Positions 1 through 7,284 of a stretch of 25,033 bases of DNA are shown piece after piece. How positions within the stretch are numbered: the stretch's first letter is position 1; the number at the start of each line of letters is the position of its first letter. Source of the stretch: DATNIC01 sp035604635 (GTDB taxonomy: Bacteria > Vulcanimicrobiota > Vulcanimicrobiia > Vulcanimicrobiales > Vulcanimicrobiaceae); NCBI GenBank assembly GCA_035604635.1, contig DATNIC010000201.1, positions 1 to 25,033 on the forward strand, in the 5' to 3' direction. Position numbers and translations under genes: made by a program. A model generated the notes under the pieces. That model did not search any database and was not told the origin of the DNA. It saw only the letters and a program-made list of their open reading frames with translations.

Positions 1-383
1 ATGTGGCCGCTACCGGCGGCGCGCATGAGCGGCAACGCCGCATGCGTCACGTTCATCAAGCCGAGCAAATTCGTCTCGATGATGCGCCGCCAATCGCCTG
101 TCTTTGCGTCCGCCACCGCCGCGCTCATCATGACGCCCGCCGCATTGACCAAGATGTCCAACCTTCCGTGCCGAGCGCGGATGCGGTCGAGCGCCGCAGC
201 AACTTCCTCGTCGCGCGTGACGTCCAGCGCAAGCGGTTCGACGCCCGATAGACGCTCGAGTCGGTCCAGCCGGCGCGCCGCCGCGATGACGGTCGCGCCT
301 CCGTCTGCCAGAGCGCGCGCGACCGCCTCGCCGATCCCCGAGGAAGCGCCCGTGACCAGCGCGACGGCTCCGGCCGGGTTCAT
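1..383 (-). CDS. Short-chain dehydrogenase/reductase, C-terminus cut by window edge
   Basis: The reverse strand reads an NAD(P)-binding Rossmann protein from an ATG at 383 and runs off the left end. About 127 residues are present. Seen near the N-terminus are the glycine-rich cofactor motif TGASSGIG and, later, the NAAG motif (NAG in most relatives) at the end of strand beta-4. The Ser-Tyr-Lys catalytic residues would lie beyond the edge. The ATG overlaps the stop of the binding-protein gene upstream (ATGA at 380-383), so the two are translationally coupled and this is the last visible gene of the aromatic-acid module. Classical SDRs oxidise or reduce hydroxyl/keto or dihydrodiol substrates. 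The substrate cannot be told here; a role in the same catabolic route is inference from position. Confidence 0.85.
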   Translation of the reverse strand, partial: MNPAGAVALVTGASSGIGEAVARALADGGATVIAAARRLDRLERLSGVEPLALDVTRDEEVAAALDRIRARHGRLDILVNAAGVMMSAAVADAKTGDWRRIIETNLLGLMNVTHAALPLMRAAGSGH

Positions 384-1339
384 CGATTCGCCAAGAGTTC
401 GGCAGCGGTGATCGGACGATCGATCGTCCTGTACTTGTAGAGCGCCGTCAAGATCGGGTCGATCAGTTTGGGATCGAGCCCGGTTGCGTAGCGGCACCGG
501 GTCATCCCCGCGATCGTGGTTAGATCAGCATGCGACCACCGCGCTAAGATCGGCGCAGACTCCGCTTGATGCGTGTTTGCCCAACGCGCCGTCTCGTTGA
601 TCACATCAGCGAAGCGTTTGACGAGTGACGTATTGTTTCGATAGAACTCGGCCGACGCATACCACAGTTGAACCACGAACTGGGGGGCGACGGCGTTGTA
701 CGCGTAGGCTAAAACCTGCGCGTTGTGCTTGCGCCCGCTCGAGAGCCATGGTTCGGCCAGGAGCGCCGCATCGACGTTCCCGCGCTCGAGCGCAGCGCTC
801 ATTTGGGACATTGGGAATTCGATGATCCTCGCCTTGCTCGAGTCGCCGCCGTTCTGGTCGATCCAGGATCGGCAGATCACCTCGGTGAGATCCTTGAGCG
901 TCGGGACCGCGATGATCTTGCCGTCGAGATCTTGCGCCGTCTTGATCGGAGAGTTCTTCGCGACGCAGAGCGCGCCGTTCGGCGCCTTGGAACTGTACAG
1001 TCCACCGCCGGCGATGACGACGAAGGGCGCACCATGCCGAATCGCATCGGCCAAAATGCCGGTGTTCGAGACGGCGACGTCGATCGCGTTACCGGCGACG
1101 CCGGTCATGACCTGGCCGCTCGAGGGATACGGCGTTACGGCGACGTTCAATCCGGCCTTCGTGAAGAATCCCACGTCGGCCGCATAATACGCCTCGGCTG
1201 TCGTGTCGGCCAAGCCGCAGCCGACCCGAATCGGGACGCCGGCCGTCTGCGCACGTGCCGGGAGGGCCGTAGCGCTCAGCGCGATCGCCAGATTACGAGC
1301 GAACCAGCGCCTGCGCATCGATTTGAAGATCGGCGTCAT
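380..1339 (-). CDS. ABC-type periplasmic substrate-binding protein, NMT1/THI5-like (SsuA/TauA family)
   Basis: The 319-residue protein has an arginine-rich start (RRRWFA), a hydrophobic stretch and a likely signal cleavage after ALPARA near residue 30. The RR-x-F pattern could suit Tat or Sec export. The mature part begins IRVGCGLADTTAEAYYAADVGFF, typical of NMT1/THI5 proteins, which bind small organic acids, sulfonates or pyrimidines for ABC import. No permease or ATPase gene is in the window; they could lie beyond the left edge. The gene overlaps the dehydrogenase upstream by 47 nt and the SDR downstream by 4 nt. A second in-frame ATG at 1318 is an alternative start; neither has a clear ribosome binding site. 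By context it probably captures an aromatic carboxylate; that is inference. Confidence 0.85.
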   Translation of the reverse strand: MTPIFKSMRRRWFARNLAIALSATALPARAQTAGVPIRVGCGLADTTAEAYYAADVGFFTKAGLNVAVTPYPSSGQVMTGVAGNAIDVAVSNTGILADAIRHGAPFVVIAGGGLYSSKAPNGALCVAKNSPIKTAQDLDGKIIAVPTLKDLTEVICRSWIDQNGGDSSKARIIEFPMSQMSAALERGNVDAALLAEPWLSSGRKHNAQVLAYAYNAVAPQFVVQLWYASAEFYRNNTSLVKRFADVINETARWANTHQAESAPILARWSHADLTTIAGMTRCRYATGLDPKLIDPILTALYKYRTIDRPITAAELLANR

Positions 1340-2543
1340 AGCTAGACGGCATCGCGACCTGCTGGTGCAGCGTGATCTCGCGGCGCTCGCGCGCCGATTG
1401 CATCACTGCGAGAGCGGCTTCCAACGTCGCTCTGCCCCACGCTCCATCATGATAGACCGGGCGGCCCAATACGACCGCAGAGTGCAGTTCCTCGAGCACG
1501 GCGATCGATAGACCTCCCGACGGATCGGGTTCGGGGCGCTGCAGGTGCAGCAAGTCGACGTCGTGGCGCCCGTCATCGTCGTAGACGACGAGCCCGCGTT
1601 GTGCGTTGCGAATGAATCCGCGCTCGCACGTCACCTCGACCGGTCCAAGATCGAACGGCGACCAATGCTGCGGACCGCTCGATTTTTTGGCGGCCGCAGT
1701 GGGATCGTGCCGGCCACCCACGCGGTAGTCTTCCTTCTCTTTCTCTTCGTCGCGTCCACCGGAGCGCAAACCGCGCCGCAACATTGCACGATCCTCGTCG
1801 GTGTACTGGCGCTTCGTCACCACCCACGGATACAGTTCGTTCATCGAATAGTACCCGTAGCCGTTGTGCATGATCGTCGCCGGAGTACCGTCCTCGAATT
1901 CGAGGTAAGCGCAATAGTAGCCCGAGACCGGGCGCTCACGCATCCACTGGCCGGTCATGGCCCGGACGCTGCGTAAGAGTCCGCCGCCGATAAGCCGGAC
2001 CGTGTCGATCTGATGCGGTCCCTGGCGAAACACGATCCCGCCGCCTTGGTCGGGATCGAGTTCGTCTGCAGTCCGTGGCCGGAGCATCCAATCCGTATAC
2101 GCCCAGACGTGAATGGCGCGGATCGGGCCAAGCGCGCCCGACAGAACGAGCTTGCGCATGGCCCGCGTCCAAATGCCGTAACTGCGCGTGTGCGCGGCGA
2201 GGAGCTTGACGCCGTGTTTTTCCGATGCGGACACCATCGCGTCGGCTTCTTCCAGCGTGATCGCCATCGGCTTCTCGACGATCGCGTGCTTGCCGTGCCG
2301 CATCGCTTCGAGCGCATGTTCGCAGTGGAACCGGTTCGGCGTCCCGATATACACGGCTTCTACGGACGGATCGGCGCACAATTCCCCGACCGTCTCGTAT
2401 ACGCGCGTCCCCGGGAAGCGCTCGACAAAGCCCGCGCGCATCGCGGGATTGAGATCGGCACCGGCGACGAGCTCGATCTCGGGCATCGCACTCATCGACG
2501 GAATCATCCCGGCAGCCCCTTGTCCGAGGCCGGCGACGCCCAT
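1293..2543 (-). CDS. Gfo/Idh/MocA oxidoreductase, resembling Pht4 dihydrodiol-phthalate dehydrogenase
   Basis: This 416-residue NAD(P)-dependent dehydrogenase has a nucleotide-binding GLGQGAAG at residues 5-12 and the family signature EKP at 90-92. A block RPRTADELDPDQGGG followed by HQIDTVRL looks, from memory, like the Pht4-type dehydrogenases of phthalate catabolism. Pht4 rearomatises cis-4,5-dihydrodiol phthalate. The reading frame stays open upstream to 2867, but that part is antisense-like shadow over the Rieske gene. The ATG at 2543 sits just after the Rieske stop (2561) and starts directly with the Rossmann strand, so I chose it. A charged insert rich in E, K and R lies around residues 240-275. 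The substrate assignment is family-level inference strengthened by the Rieske and aldolase-fold neighbours. Confidence 0.85.
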   Translation of the reverse strand: MGVAGLGQGAAGMIPSMSAMPEIELVAGADLNPAMRAGFVERFPGTRVYETVGELCADPSVEAVYIGTPNRFHCEHALEAMRHGKHAIVEKPMAITLEEADAMVSASEKHGVKLLAAHTRSYGIWTRAMRKLVLSGALGPIRAIHVWAYTDWMLRPRTADELDPDQGGGIVFRQGPHQIDTVRLIGGGLLRSVRAMTGQWMRERPVSGYYCAYLEFEDGTPATIMHNGYGYYSMNELYPWVVTKRQYTDEDRAMLRRGLRSGGRDEEKEKEDYRVGGRHDPTAAAKKSSGPQHWSPFDLGPVEVTCERGFIRNAQRGLVVYDDDGRHDVDLLHLQRPEPDPSGGLSIAVLEELHSAVVLGRPVYHDGAWGRATLEAALAVMQSARERREITLHQQVAMPSSYDADLQIDAQALVRS

Positions 2544-2560
2544 TTTGAGTGCGCGGGCCG

Positions 2561-3823
2561 CTAGGCCGATTTGAGCGGTGCTTTCTGCGTGAAAAGGGCG
2601 ACGATCTCTTCGGCGATCGGCGAGTACCGGCCCTGATGGCGGCGGAACATGTTCTCGAAGCCGTCGGCGCGGTGTGCTTTCGTGCGCTCGAGCGGGAGAT
2701 TGATCACCGTGTTCTCGGAAGGGTCGCGGACGATATTTTTGGGATCTGCGCCGTCCTCGATCGCCTTGAGCTCGCGCAGCAACATCTTGCGGAACATCGT
2801 GATCCCGCGGTCGGGCGTCCCTAACGCCTCGCGCGTCCGGTCCGCAATCGGACCCTGTGTCTCCCACGCCATGATGTCCTGCGCGTGGATCGAGTCGAGC
2901 AAATACTCCCCTCGCGCGTCCTTGATGGGGACGTCATAGGTGAAGACCTTATTGAGCAGATGGCGCGGCGCGGTGACACCCGGCGGCATCACGAAAGCGC
3001 CGTACCAATAGTGCATCGTATGCGTGTCGTCGATCGGGACGCGGATTTGGAAGCGGTATTCGTGCCAGTTGGTCCCCGCGTTCCCGATCGCCAGGGTCGA
3101 AGGGAAGAGCAGCGGATGGCCGATCTTCCAATCGTCGTCTTCTTCGCTCCCGCCGACGAGGACGCGGCGTTTGACGATCCCGTACTCGAACTCATCCCAC
3201 CCGATCTTCTGATGGTGCCGGGAAATCGCGACCGTCACGCCATCCTTCTCGCGGACGAACTCGTAGAGCTTGCCGTGGAGCCACTGCGTATGAACGGTGT
3301 CGACGGAGTTCTCCATGATCTGCAGCCAATTGCAATTGATGACGGCACTTCCCAGCAGCCGGATCGTCCCTTCGGCGACGAATCCGTCGAGGCGCGGGAT
3401 CAACGGCGCGGGTAACGGACCGAGATAAGCCCACAGCAACCCGCCCAGCTCGCCGACCGGATAACCGGCCGTCTTGATTTTGTCCTTGAACCCGCTGCCT
3501 TCGGGCTCGTTCGGTTGCTCGATGCACTGGCCGCTGCGGTCGTACATCCAGCCGTGGTACGGACACCGGATACCTTGCTCGGTCGGGATCCCGTAAGCGA
3601 GGGACGCGCGCCGGTGCGGACACTCCTCGGCGATCAACCCAAAGCGGCCGCCACGATCTTTGAAGAGGACCAAGTTTTCGCCGAGCAGGCGGACGCGCTT
3701 CGTCCACCGTTCGTCCATTTCACCCGCCGCCGCGATCGGATGCCAATAGCGGCGCATCAAATCGCCCATCCGCGTCCCAGGGCCGATCCTGGTCAGCAGC
3801 TCGTTTTCTTCGACGGTTAGCAT
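2561..3823 (-). CDS. Rieske non-heme iron oxygenase, phthalate 4,5-dioxygenase-like oxygenase subunit
   Basis: The 420-residue protein starts with the GPGTRMGDLMRRYWHP segment typical of the phthalate 4,5-dioxygenase (Pht3/OphA2) branch. The Rieske [2Fe-2S] ligands are visible as CPH (C68, H70) and CPYH (C87, H90). The mononuclear iron site fits D175, H178 and H183 in the pattern D-x2-H-x4-H, with the bridging aspartate being D175. Enzymes of this branch hydroxylate aromatic carboxylates or demethylate methoxyarenes. They need a reductase, which is not seen in the window. The gene lies between the aldolase-like gene (49-nt gap, GAGG upstream of the ATG) and the Pht4-like dehydrogenase (17-nt gap). 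Iron-centre chemistry is certain by motif; a phthalate-like substrate is likely, and others in this branch remain possible. Confidence 0.93.
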   Translation of the reverse strand: MLTVEENELLTRIGPGTRMGDLMRRYWHPIAAAGEMDERWTKRVRLLGENLVLFKDRGGRFGLIAEECPHRRASLAYGIPTEQGIRCPYHGWMYDRSGQCIEQPNEPEGSGFKDKIKTAGYPVGELGGLLWAYLGPLPAPLIPRLDGFVAEGTIRLLGSAVINCNWLQIMENSVDTVHTQWLHGKLYEFVREKDGVTVAISRHHQKIGWDEFEYGIVKRRVLVGGSEEDDDWKIGHPLLFPSTLAIGNAGTNWHEYRFQIRVPIDDTHTMHYWYGAFVMPPGVTAPRHLLNKVFTYDVPIKDARGEYLLDSIHAQDIMAWETQGPIADRTREALGTPDRGITMFRKMLLRELKAIEDGADPKNIVRDPSENTVINLPLERTKAHRADGFENMFRRHQGRYSPIAEEIVALFTQKAPLKSA

Positions 3824-3872
3824 TGCTGGAAGACCTCGCTCAACGCGCTATTCTCCGCAACCAACGCGCGGC

Positions 3873-4622
3873 CTAGCCCGCATCGGTGTAGGCACAATAG
3901 TAGCGCCACAGCGCCCCGGGCCGGCCTGACGGGGGACCACCATCCTTCGAGACCGGCGCGCGCTCGAGACCGCGGAAGTGCTCCTGATCCTCCCGCGAGA
4001 TCGGCATCGGATCGCCGAGCAATTGGGCGTGATAGTTCATCGTCGCGACCTCATTGATACCGATCGCGGCAAGCGCGGCTTCCTCGATGCTGGGTGCCGC
4101 TGCAGTGATGCCGTGCCCGCGCATCAGACAGACGCGCGCACCGCCCATCGCACGCGCGACGTCCTGGCCCAACTGCGGTGAATCGATGAGAATACTCCGA
4201 TCGTAAGTCGGGATGCCGTCGAGGACGAGCTGCAAGCTCGCCGGATCGAAGGCGCCGTACAGAGGCAGCAACGGCTTCTTGCAGACCGTGAACAGGACGA
4301 CGGTCGGCGGGTGAATGTGGATGACGGCATGCACCTCGGGCCGCGTGCGATAGATCTCGGTGTGGATGAACACCTCGATAGGCGAGTTCAACCCCGCATC
4401 GTTCTTCCGACTCAGGTTACCGTCGAGCCCGACCTCGACGATCTGGTCTTCTTCGGTGTACCGCACCCCTAACTCGCCGGGTCCGCGCGCACGTATGAGG
4501 ATATTCTTGCTTCCCGGTATTCGCGCGCTCACGTGACCCGCCGCGGCCTTGGTCAAATCCAACCGCGCCAAAACGCGGCACGCGCGCGCGACGCGCCCGC
4601 GGAGTTGCTCGATCTCGCTCAT
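3873..4622 (-). CDS. Class II aldolase/adducin-fold protein, possible aryl-carboxylate decarboxylase
   Basis: The 249-residue protein belongs to the zinc-dependent class II aldolase/adducin family. The metal-binding histidines appear as HIH (102 and 104) and MRGHG (H160), with the catalytic-region glutamate E83 in PIEVFIH. Start: an ATG at 4640 is in frame, but the one at 4622 is preceded by a good ribosome binding site (AAAGGA, 7 nt away) and is preferred. Known members cleave sugar phosphates, and some decarboxylate dihydroxy-aryl acids, such as the PhtC-type 3,4-dihydroxyphthalate decarboxylase. Next to a phthalate-type dioxygenase and dehydrogenase, a decarboxylase role is the best guess. 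It is the first gene after the terminator at 4638-4672, so it either has its own promoter inside the gene upstream or relies on read-through. Confidence 0.88.
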   Translation of the reverse strand: MSEIEQLRGRVARACRVLARLDLTKAAAGHVSARIPGSKNILIRARGPGELGVRYTEEDQIVEVGLDGNLSRKNDAGLNSPIEVFIHTEIYRTRPEVHAVIHIHPPTVVLFTVCKKPLLPLYGAFDPASLQLVLDGIPTYDRSILIDSPQLGQDVARAMGGARVCLMRGHGITAAAPSIEEAALAAIGINEVATMNYHAQLLGDPMPISREDQEHFRGLERAPVSKDGGPPSGRPGALWRYYCAYTDAG

Positions 4623-4637
4623 GCGCCGTCCTTTCCA

Positions 4638-4672
4638 CAAAAAAGCAGCAAGCCCGCCGAAGCGGGCTTGCT
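4638..4672 (-). terminator. Rho-independent terminator after the molybdenum hydroxylase operon
   Basis: On the minus strand an 11-bp perfect stem (arms 4672-4662 and 4657-4647, loop TTCG) is followed after two bases by a run of T residues (plus-strand A-run near 4638-4644). This is a classic intrinsic terminator and begins only 5 nt past the hydroxylase stop codon. It separates that operon from the aldolase-Rieske genes downstream on the same strand. The plus-strand direction lacks a proper U-tract, so the signal is one-way. Confidence 0.93.
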
Positions 4673-4676
4673 TTCT

Positions 4677-6806
4677 CTACGCTAGAGCGTCGCTTATCGG
4701 AAGCGCTCGGATGCGCTTGCCGGTCGCGGCGAAGTACGCGCCGACGAGTGCCGGTGCAACGGCCCCCACGCAATGCTCGCCCGTTCCAAACGCGGTCGGT
4801 CCGGACGGCATCACGAGGACCTCGATCGCCGGCGCCTGATTGTGGCGCAGGACGGGCGCGTCGTAGAAGTTGTTTTGCACGACGCGGCCCTTTTCGATCG
4901 TCGCCTTCCCCATCAGCGCCGCCGAAAGCGCGTAGTTGACCGAGCTGCGCGCTTGCGCTTCGACGATCGCGGGGTTGATGACCATCCCGACGTCGGTCGC
5001 GACGACGACGCGATGCACCGTGACGTTCTTGCCGGAGAACGATGCCTCGAGGACGTTCGCCGCGATCGAGTTGCTGAGCAGCGTGATGGCGATCCCGCGA
5101 TAGACGCCGGGCGGGAGCGGCTTACCCCAACCGGCCTTCTCCGCCGCCGCATCGAGTGCGCGCAGCGCGCGGGGATCCTTGATGTTCATGCGGCGGAACT
5201 CGTAGGGATCTTTCCCGGCAGCGTGCGCGAGCTCGTCGATGAAGACTTCCGTCGCGAAGCTGTTCCAGTTCGTGCTCGGGGCGCGCCAAAAGCCCGTGGG
5301 GATCGGGAGATCGTGATACGTGTATTCGGCGTGCACGTTCGGCAAATCGTAGACGACGACCGTGCTACCCGCTATGCTGGGGTCGACGCCCGTCTTGGCC
5401 ATCAGGAACGGGAGCGCGCGCTTGAACTGCGATGTGTTGACGTTGTGCAGCTTGTAGGCGACGATCTTTCCGGTCGAGTCGACGGCGCCGGAGAACACCG
5501 ACGTGTTCGCGGAACGGTAGTAGTCGTGCTGGGTGTCGTCTTCGCGCGAGTAGACGACCTTCACGGGGACGCCGGCCTTCATCGACGCTTCGACGGCGTC
5601 CTCGACGAAATCGGTCTCGCCCTTGCGCCCGAAGCCGCCGCCCAGGAACGTCGTGGTGAGCTTGATCCGCTCGAGCGGGATACCGGTGATCTTCGAGGCG
5701 GCGTCCTGCGACGGCGTTTGATGCTGCGTCGGCGCCCAGATCTCGACGATCCCGTCGTGGACCCAGGCCGTCGCGTTCATCGGCTCCATCGTCGCGTGCG
5801 CGAGGTACGGTCCGCGATAGGTCGCGGCGACGACCTTCACGTCGGGCCGCTTCATCGCCGCGTCCGCGTCGCCGGTATGCTTGGCGACCGCGCCGGGGCT
5901 GTTCGCGAGCTTCTCCGCTTCCGCAAAGATCTGATCGGAGGAGAGATTTGCCCACTTACCGTCGTCGTAGCGGACCTTGAGCTTGAAACGCCCCTGCATC
6001 GCCGACCACGTGTTGTCGGCGAGGACGGCGACGCCGCTCGCGATCTGGACGACCTTCTTGACGCCCTTGACCTTGAGCGCCTCGGTCGCGTCGTAGCTCA
6101 CGACCTTGCCGCCGAAGACGGCCGGTTTCTGCACGCTCGCGTAGAGCATCCCCGGGACCTTGACGTCCATCCCGAACTTCGCGCGCCCGTTGACCTTCGA
6201 CGGAACGTCGACGCGGTTTTTGCGCTGGCCGATGATGCGGAACTGGTCGGGCGATTTGAGCTGCACGTCCTTCGGGACCGGCTGCAGCGCCGCCAGCAGC
6301 GCGAACTCGCCGTACGAGCCGCTCCGGCCTGAGGGCGGATGATAGATCATCCCGTCGCCTTTCGTCACGAGGCTCGACGCGGGGACGCCCCACTTCTCGG
6401 CGGCCGCAGCGACGAGCATCGCGCGCGCCATTGCGCCCATCTGGCGCATCGGGATCGTCATGTCGGGCGTCGTCGAGCTCCCGTGCGTCTGCTGCGACTT
6501 CATAACCGGATCGTAGTACTCGGGCGCCGCCGGCGACTGTTCGATCCGCAGCTTCTCAAACGGATAGTCGAGCTCTTCGGCGATCGTCATCGGCAGGCCG
6601 GTCATGACGCCTTGGCCCATCTCCGATTTTGAGACCTGAATGGTCACCAAGCCGTCGGGCGTGATGGCAACGTACGCGTTCGGATTGAAGACGGCGATTT
6701 GGCCCTTCGCAGCCGCTTCGCCGCGGAAGCTGAAGCCGAGCGCGAGGCCCGATCCGCCTGCGACGCTTAGCTTGAGAAACGTGTCGCGATTCAGCATCGT
6801 GCTCAT
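4677..6806 (-). CDS. Molybdopterin-binding large subunit, IorB-like (xanthine dehydrogenase family), copy 1
   Basis: The 709-residue subunit has the two aldehyde-oxidase/xanthine-dehydrogenase molybdopterin domains in the single-chain order of isoquinoline 1-oxidoreductase IorB. Visible marks are KSEMGQG (59-65), GGGFGRK (389-395) near the molybdenum site, GFWRAP (505-510) and GTGEH with the expected catalytic glutamate E677. The N-terminus (NRDTFLKLSVAGG) resembles a Tat signal, but the second arginine is replaced by D. The family hydroxylates N-heterocycles or aldehydes with water as oxygen source. The ATG at 6806 overlaps the stop of the small subunit (ATGA). No FAD subunit or cytochrome c is encoded nearby, so electrons presumably pass from the [2Fe-2S] subunit to an unlinked acceptor. 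Substrate is unknown. Copy 2 lies directly upstream. Confidence 0.93.
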   Translation of the reverse strand: MSTMLNRDTFLKLSVAGGSGLALGFSFRGEAAAKGQIAVFNPNAYVAITPDGLVTIQVSKSEMGQGVMTGLPMTIAEELDYPFEKLRIEQSPAAPEYYDPVMKSQQTHGSSTTPDMTIPMRQMGAMARAMLVAAAAEKWGVPASSLVTKGDGMIYHPPSGRSGSYGEFALLAALQPVPKDVQLKSPDQFRIIGQRKNRVDVPSKVNGRAKFGMDVKVPGMLYASVQKPAVFGGKVVSYDATEALKVKGVKKVVQIASGVAVLADNTWSAMQGRFKLKVRYDDGKWANLSSDQIFAEAEKLANSPGAVAKHTGDADAAMKRPDVKVVAATYRGPYLAHATMEPMNATAWVHDGIVEIWAPTQHQTPSQDAASKITGIPLERIKLTTTFLGGGFGRKGETDFVEDAVEASMKAGVPVKVVYSREDDTQHDYYRSANTSVFSGAVDSTGKIVAYKLHNVNTSQFKRALPFLMAKTGVDPSIAGSTVVVYDLPNVHAEYTYHDLPIPTGFWRAPSTNWNSFATEVFIDELAHAAGKDPYEFRRMNIKDPRALRALDAAAEKAGWGKPLPPGVYRGIAITLLSNSIAANVLEASFSGKNVTVHRVVVATDVGMVINPAIVEAQARSSVNYALSAALMGKATIEKGRVVQNNFYDAPVLRHNQAPAIEVLVMPSGPTAFGTGEHCVGAVAPALVGAYFAATGKRIRALPISDALA

Positions 6807-7273
6807 GCCGTTACCCCCGCAGCCCGCTTGATCGCCGCGTGGATGCTCTGATACGCACCGCAGCGGCAGATGTTGCCGGCCATCGTCGTGTTGATCTGCT
6901 CGTCGGTCGGCTTCGGCGTCTTCGCCAAGAGCGCCGCTGCCTGCATGATCTGTCCCGATTGACAGTAGCCGCATTGCGGGACTTGCTCCACGATCCACGC
7001 CTCTTGCAAGCGCGCGACGATCGCTTTGTGCTCGCCCTTCTGTCCGGCGACGTCGATCGTCGTAACCTGCTTGCCGTGCGCGTTGGCGCAGGACGTCGAG
7101 CACGAGCGGACCGCGTTCCCATCGAGGTGCACGGTGCAGCAACCACACTCAGCGACGCCGCAACCAAATTTTGTGCCGGTCAGCCCCACGACGTCGCGGA
7201 TCGCCCACAACAGGGGCATCTCGGGTGCGACGTCGAGCTCGTGCTGTTCGCCGTTGATGTTGACGGATATCAT
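6803..7273 (-). CDS. [2Fe-2S] small subunit, IorA-like, copy 1
   Basis: The 156-residue electron-transfer subunit pairs with the molybdopterin subunit encoded immediately downstream. The N-terminal plant-type ferredoxin cluster is carried by C38, C43, C46 and C58 (KFGCG, CGCCT). The C-terminal all-helical cluster is carried by CGYC (101, 104) and ICRCG (136, 138). Length and both cluster motifs match IorA/CoxS/CutS-type proteins. The ATG at 7273 has an AGGAGA site 7-8 nt upstream, itself lying between this gene and the stop of copy 2 large subunit at 7285. The extra cysteine in CGCC is unusual beside the canonical CGxC and is shared by copy 2. Confidence 0.95.
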   Translation of the reverse strand: MISVNINGEQHELDVAPEMPLLWAIRDVVGLTGTKFGCGVAECGCCTVHLDGNAVRSCSTSCANAHGKQVTTIDVAGQKGEHKAIVARLQEAWIVEQVPQCGYCQSGQIMQAAALLAKTPKPTDEQINTTMAGNICRCGAYQSIHAAIKRAAGVTA

Positions 7274-7284
7274 ATCGATGTCTC

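Noticed and set aside
4773..6332. 519-codon plus-strand open frame
   Set aside because: Shadow of the copy 1 large subunit; the same low-complexity composition as the frame opposite copy 2.
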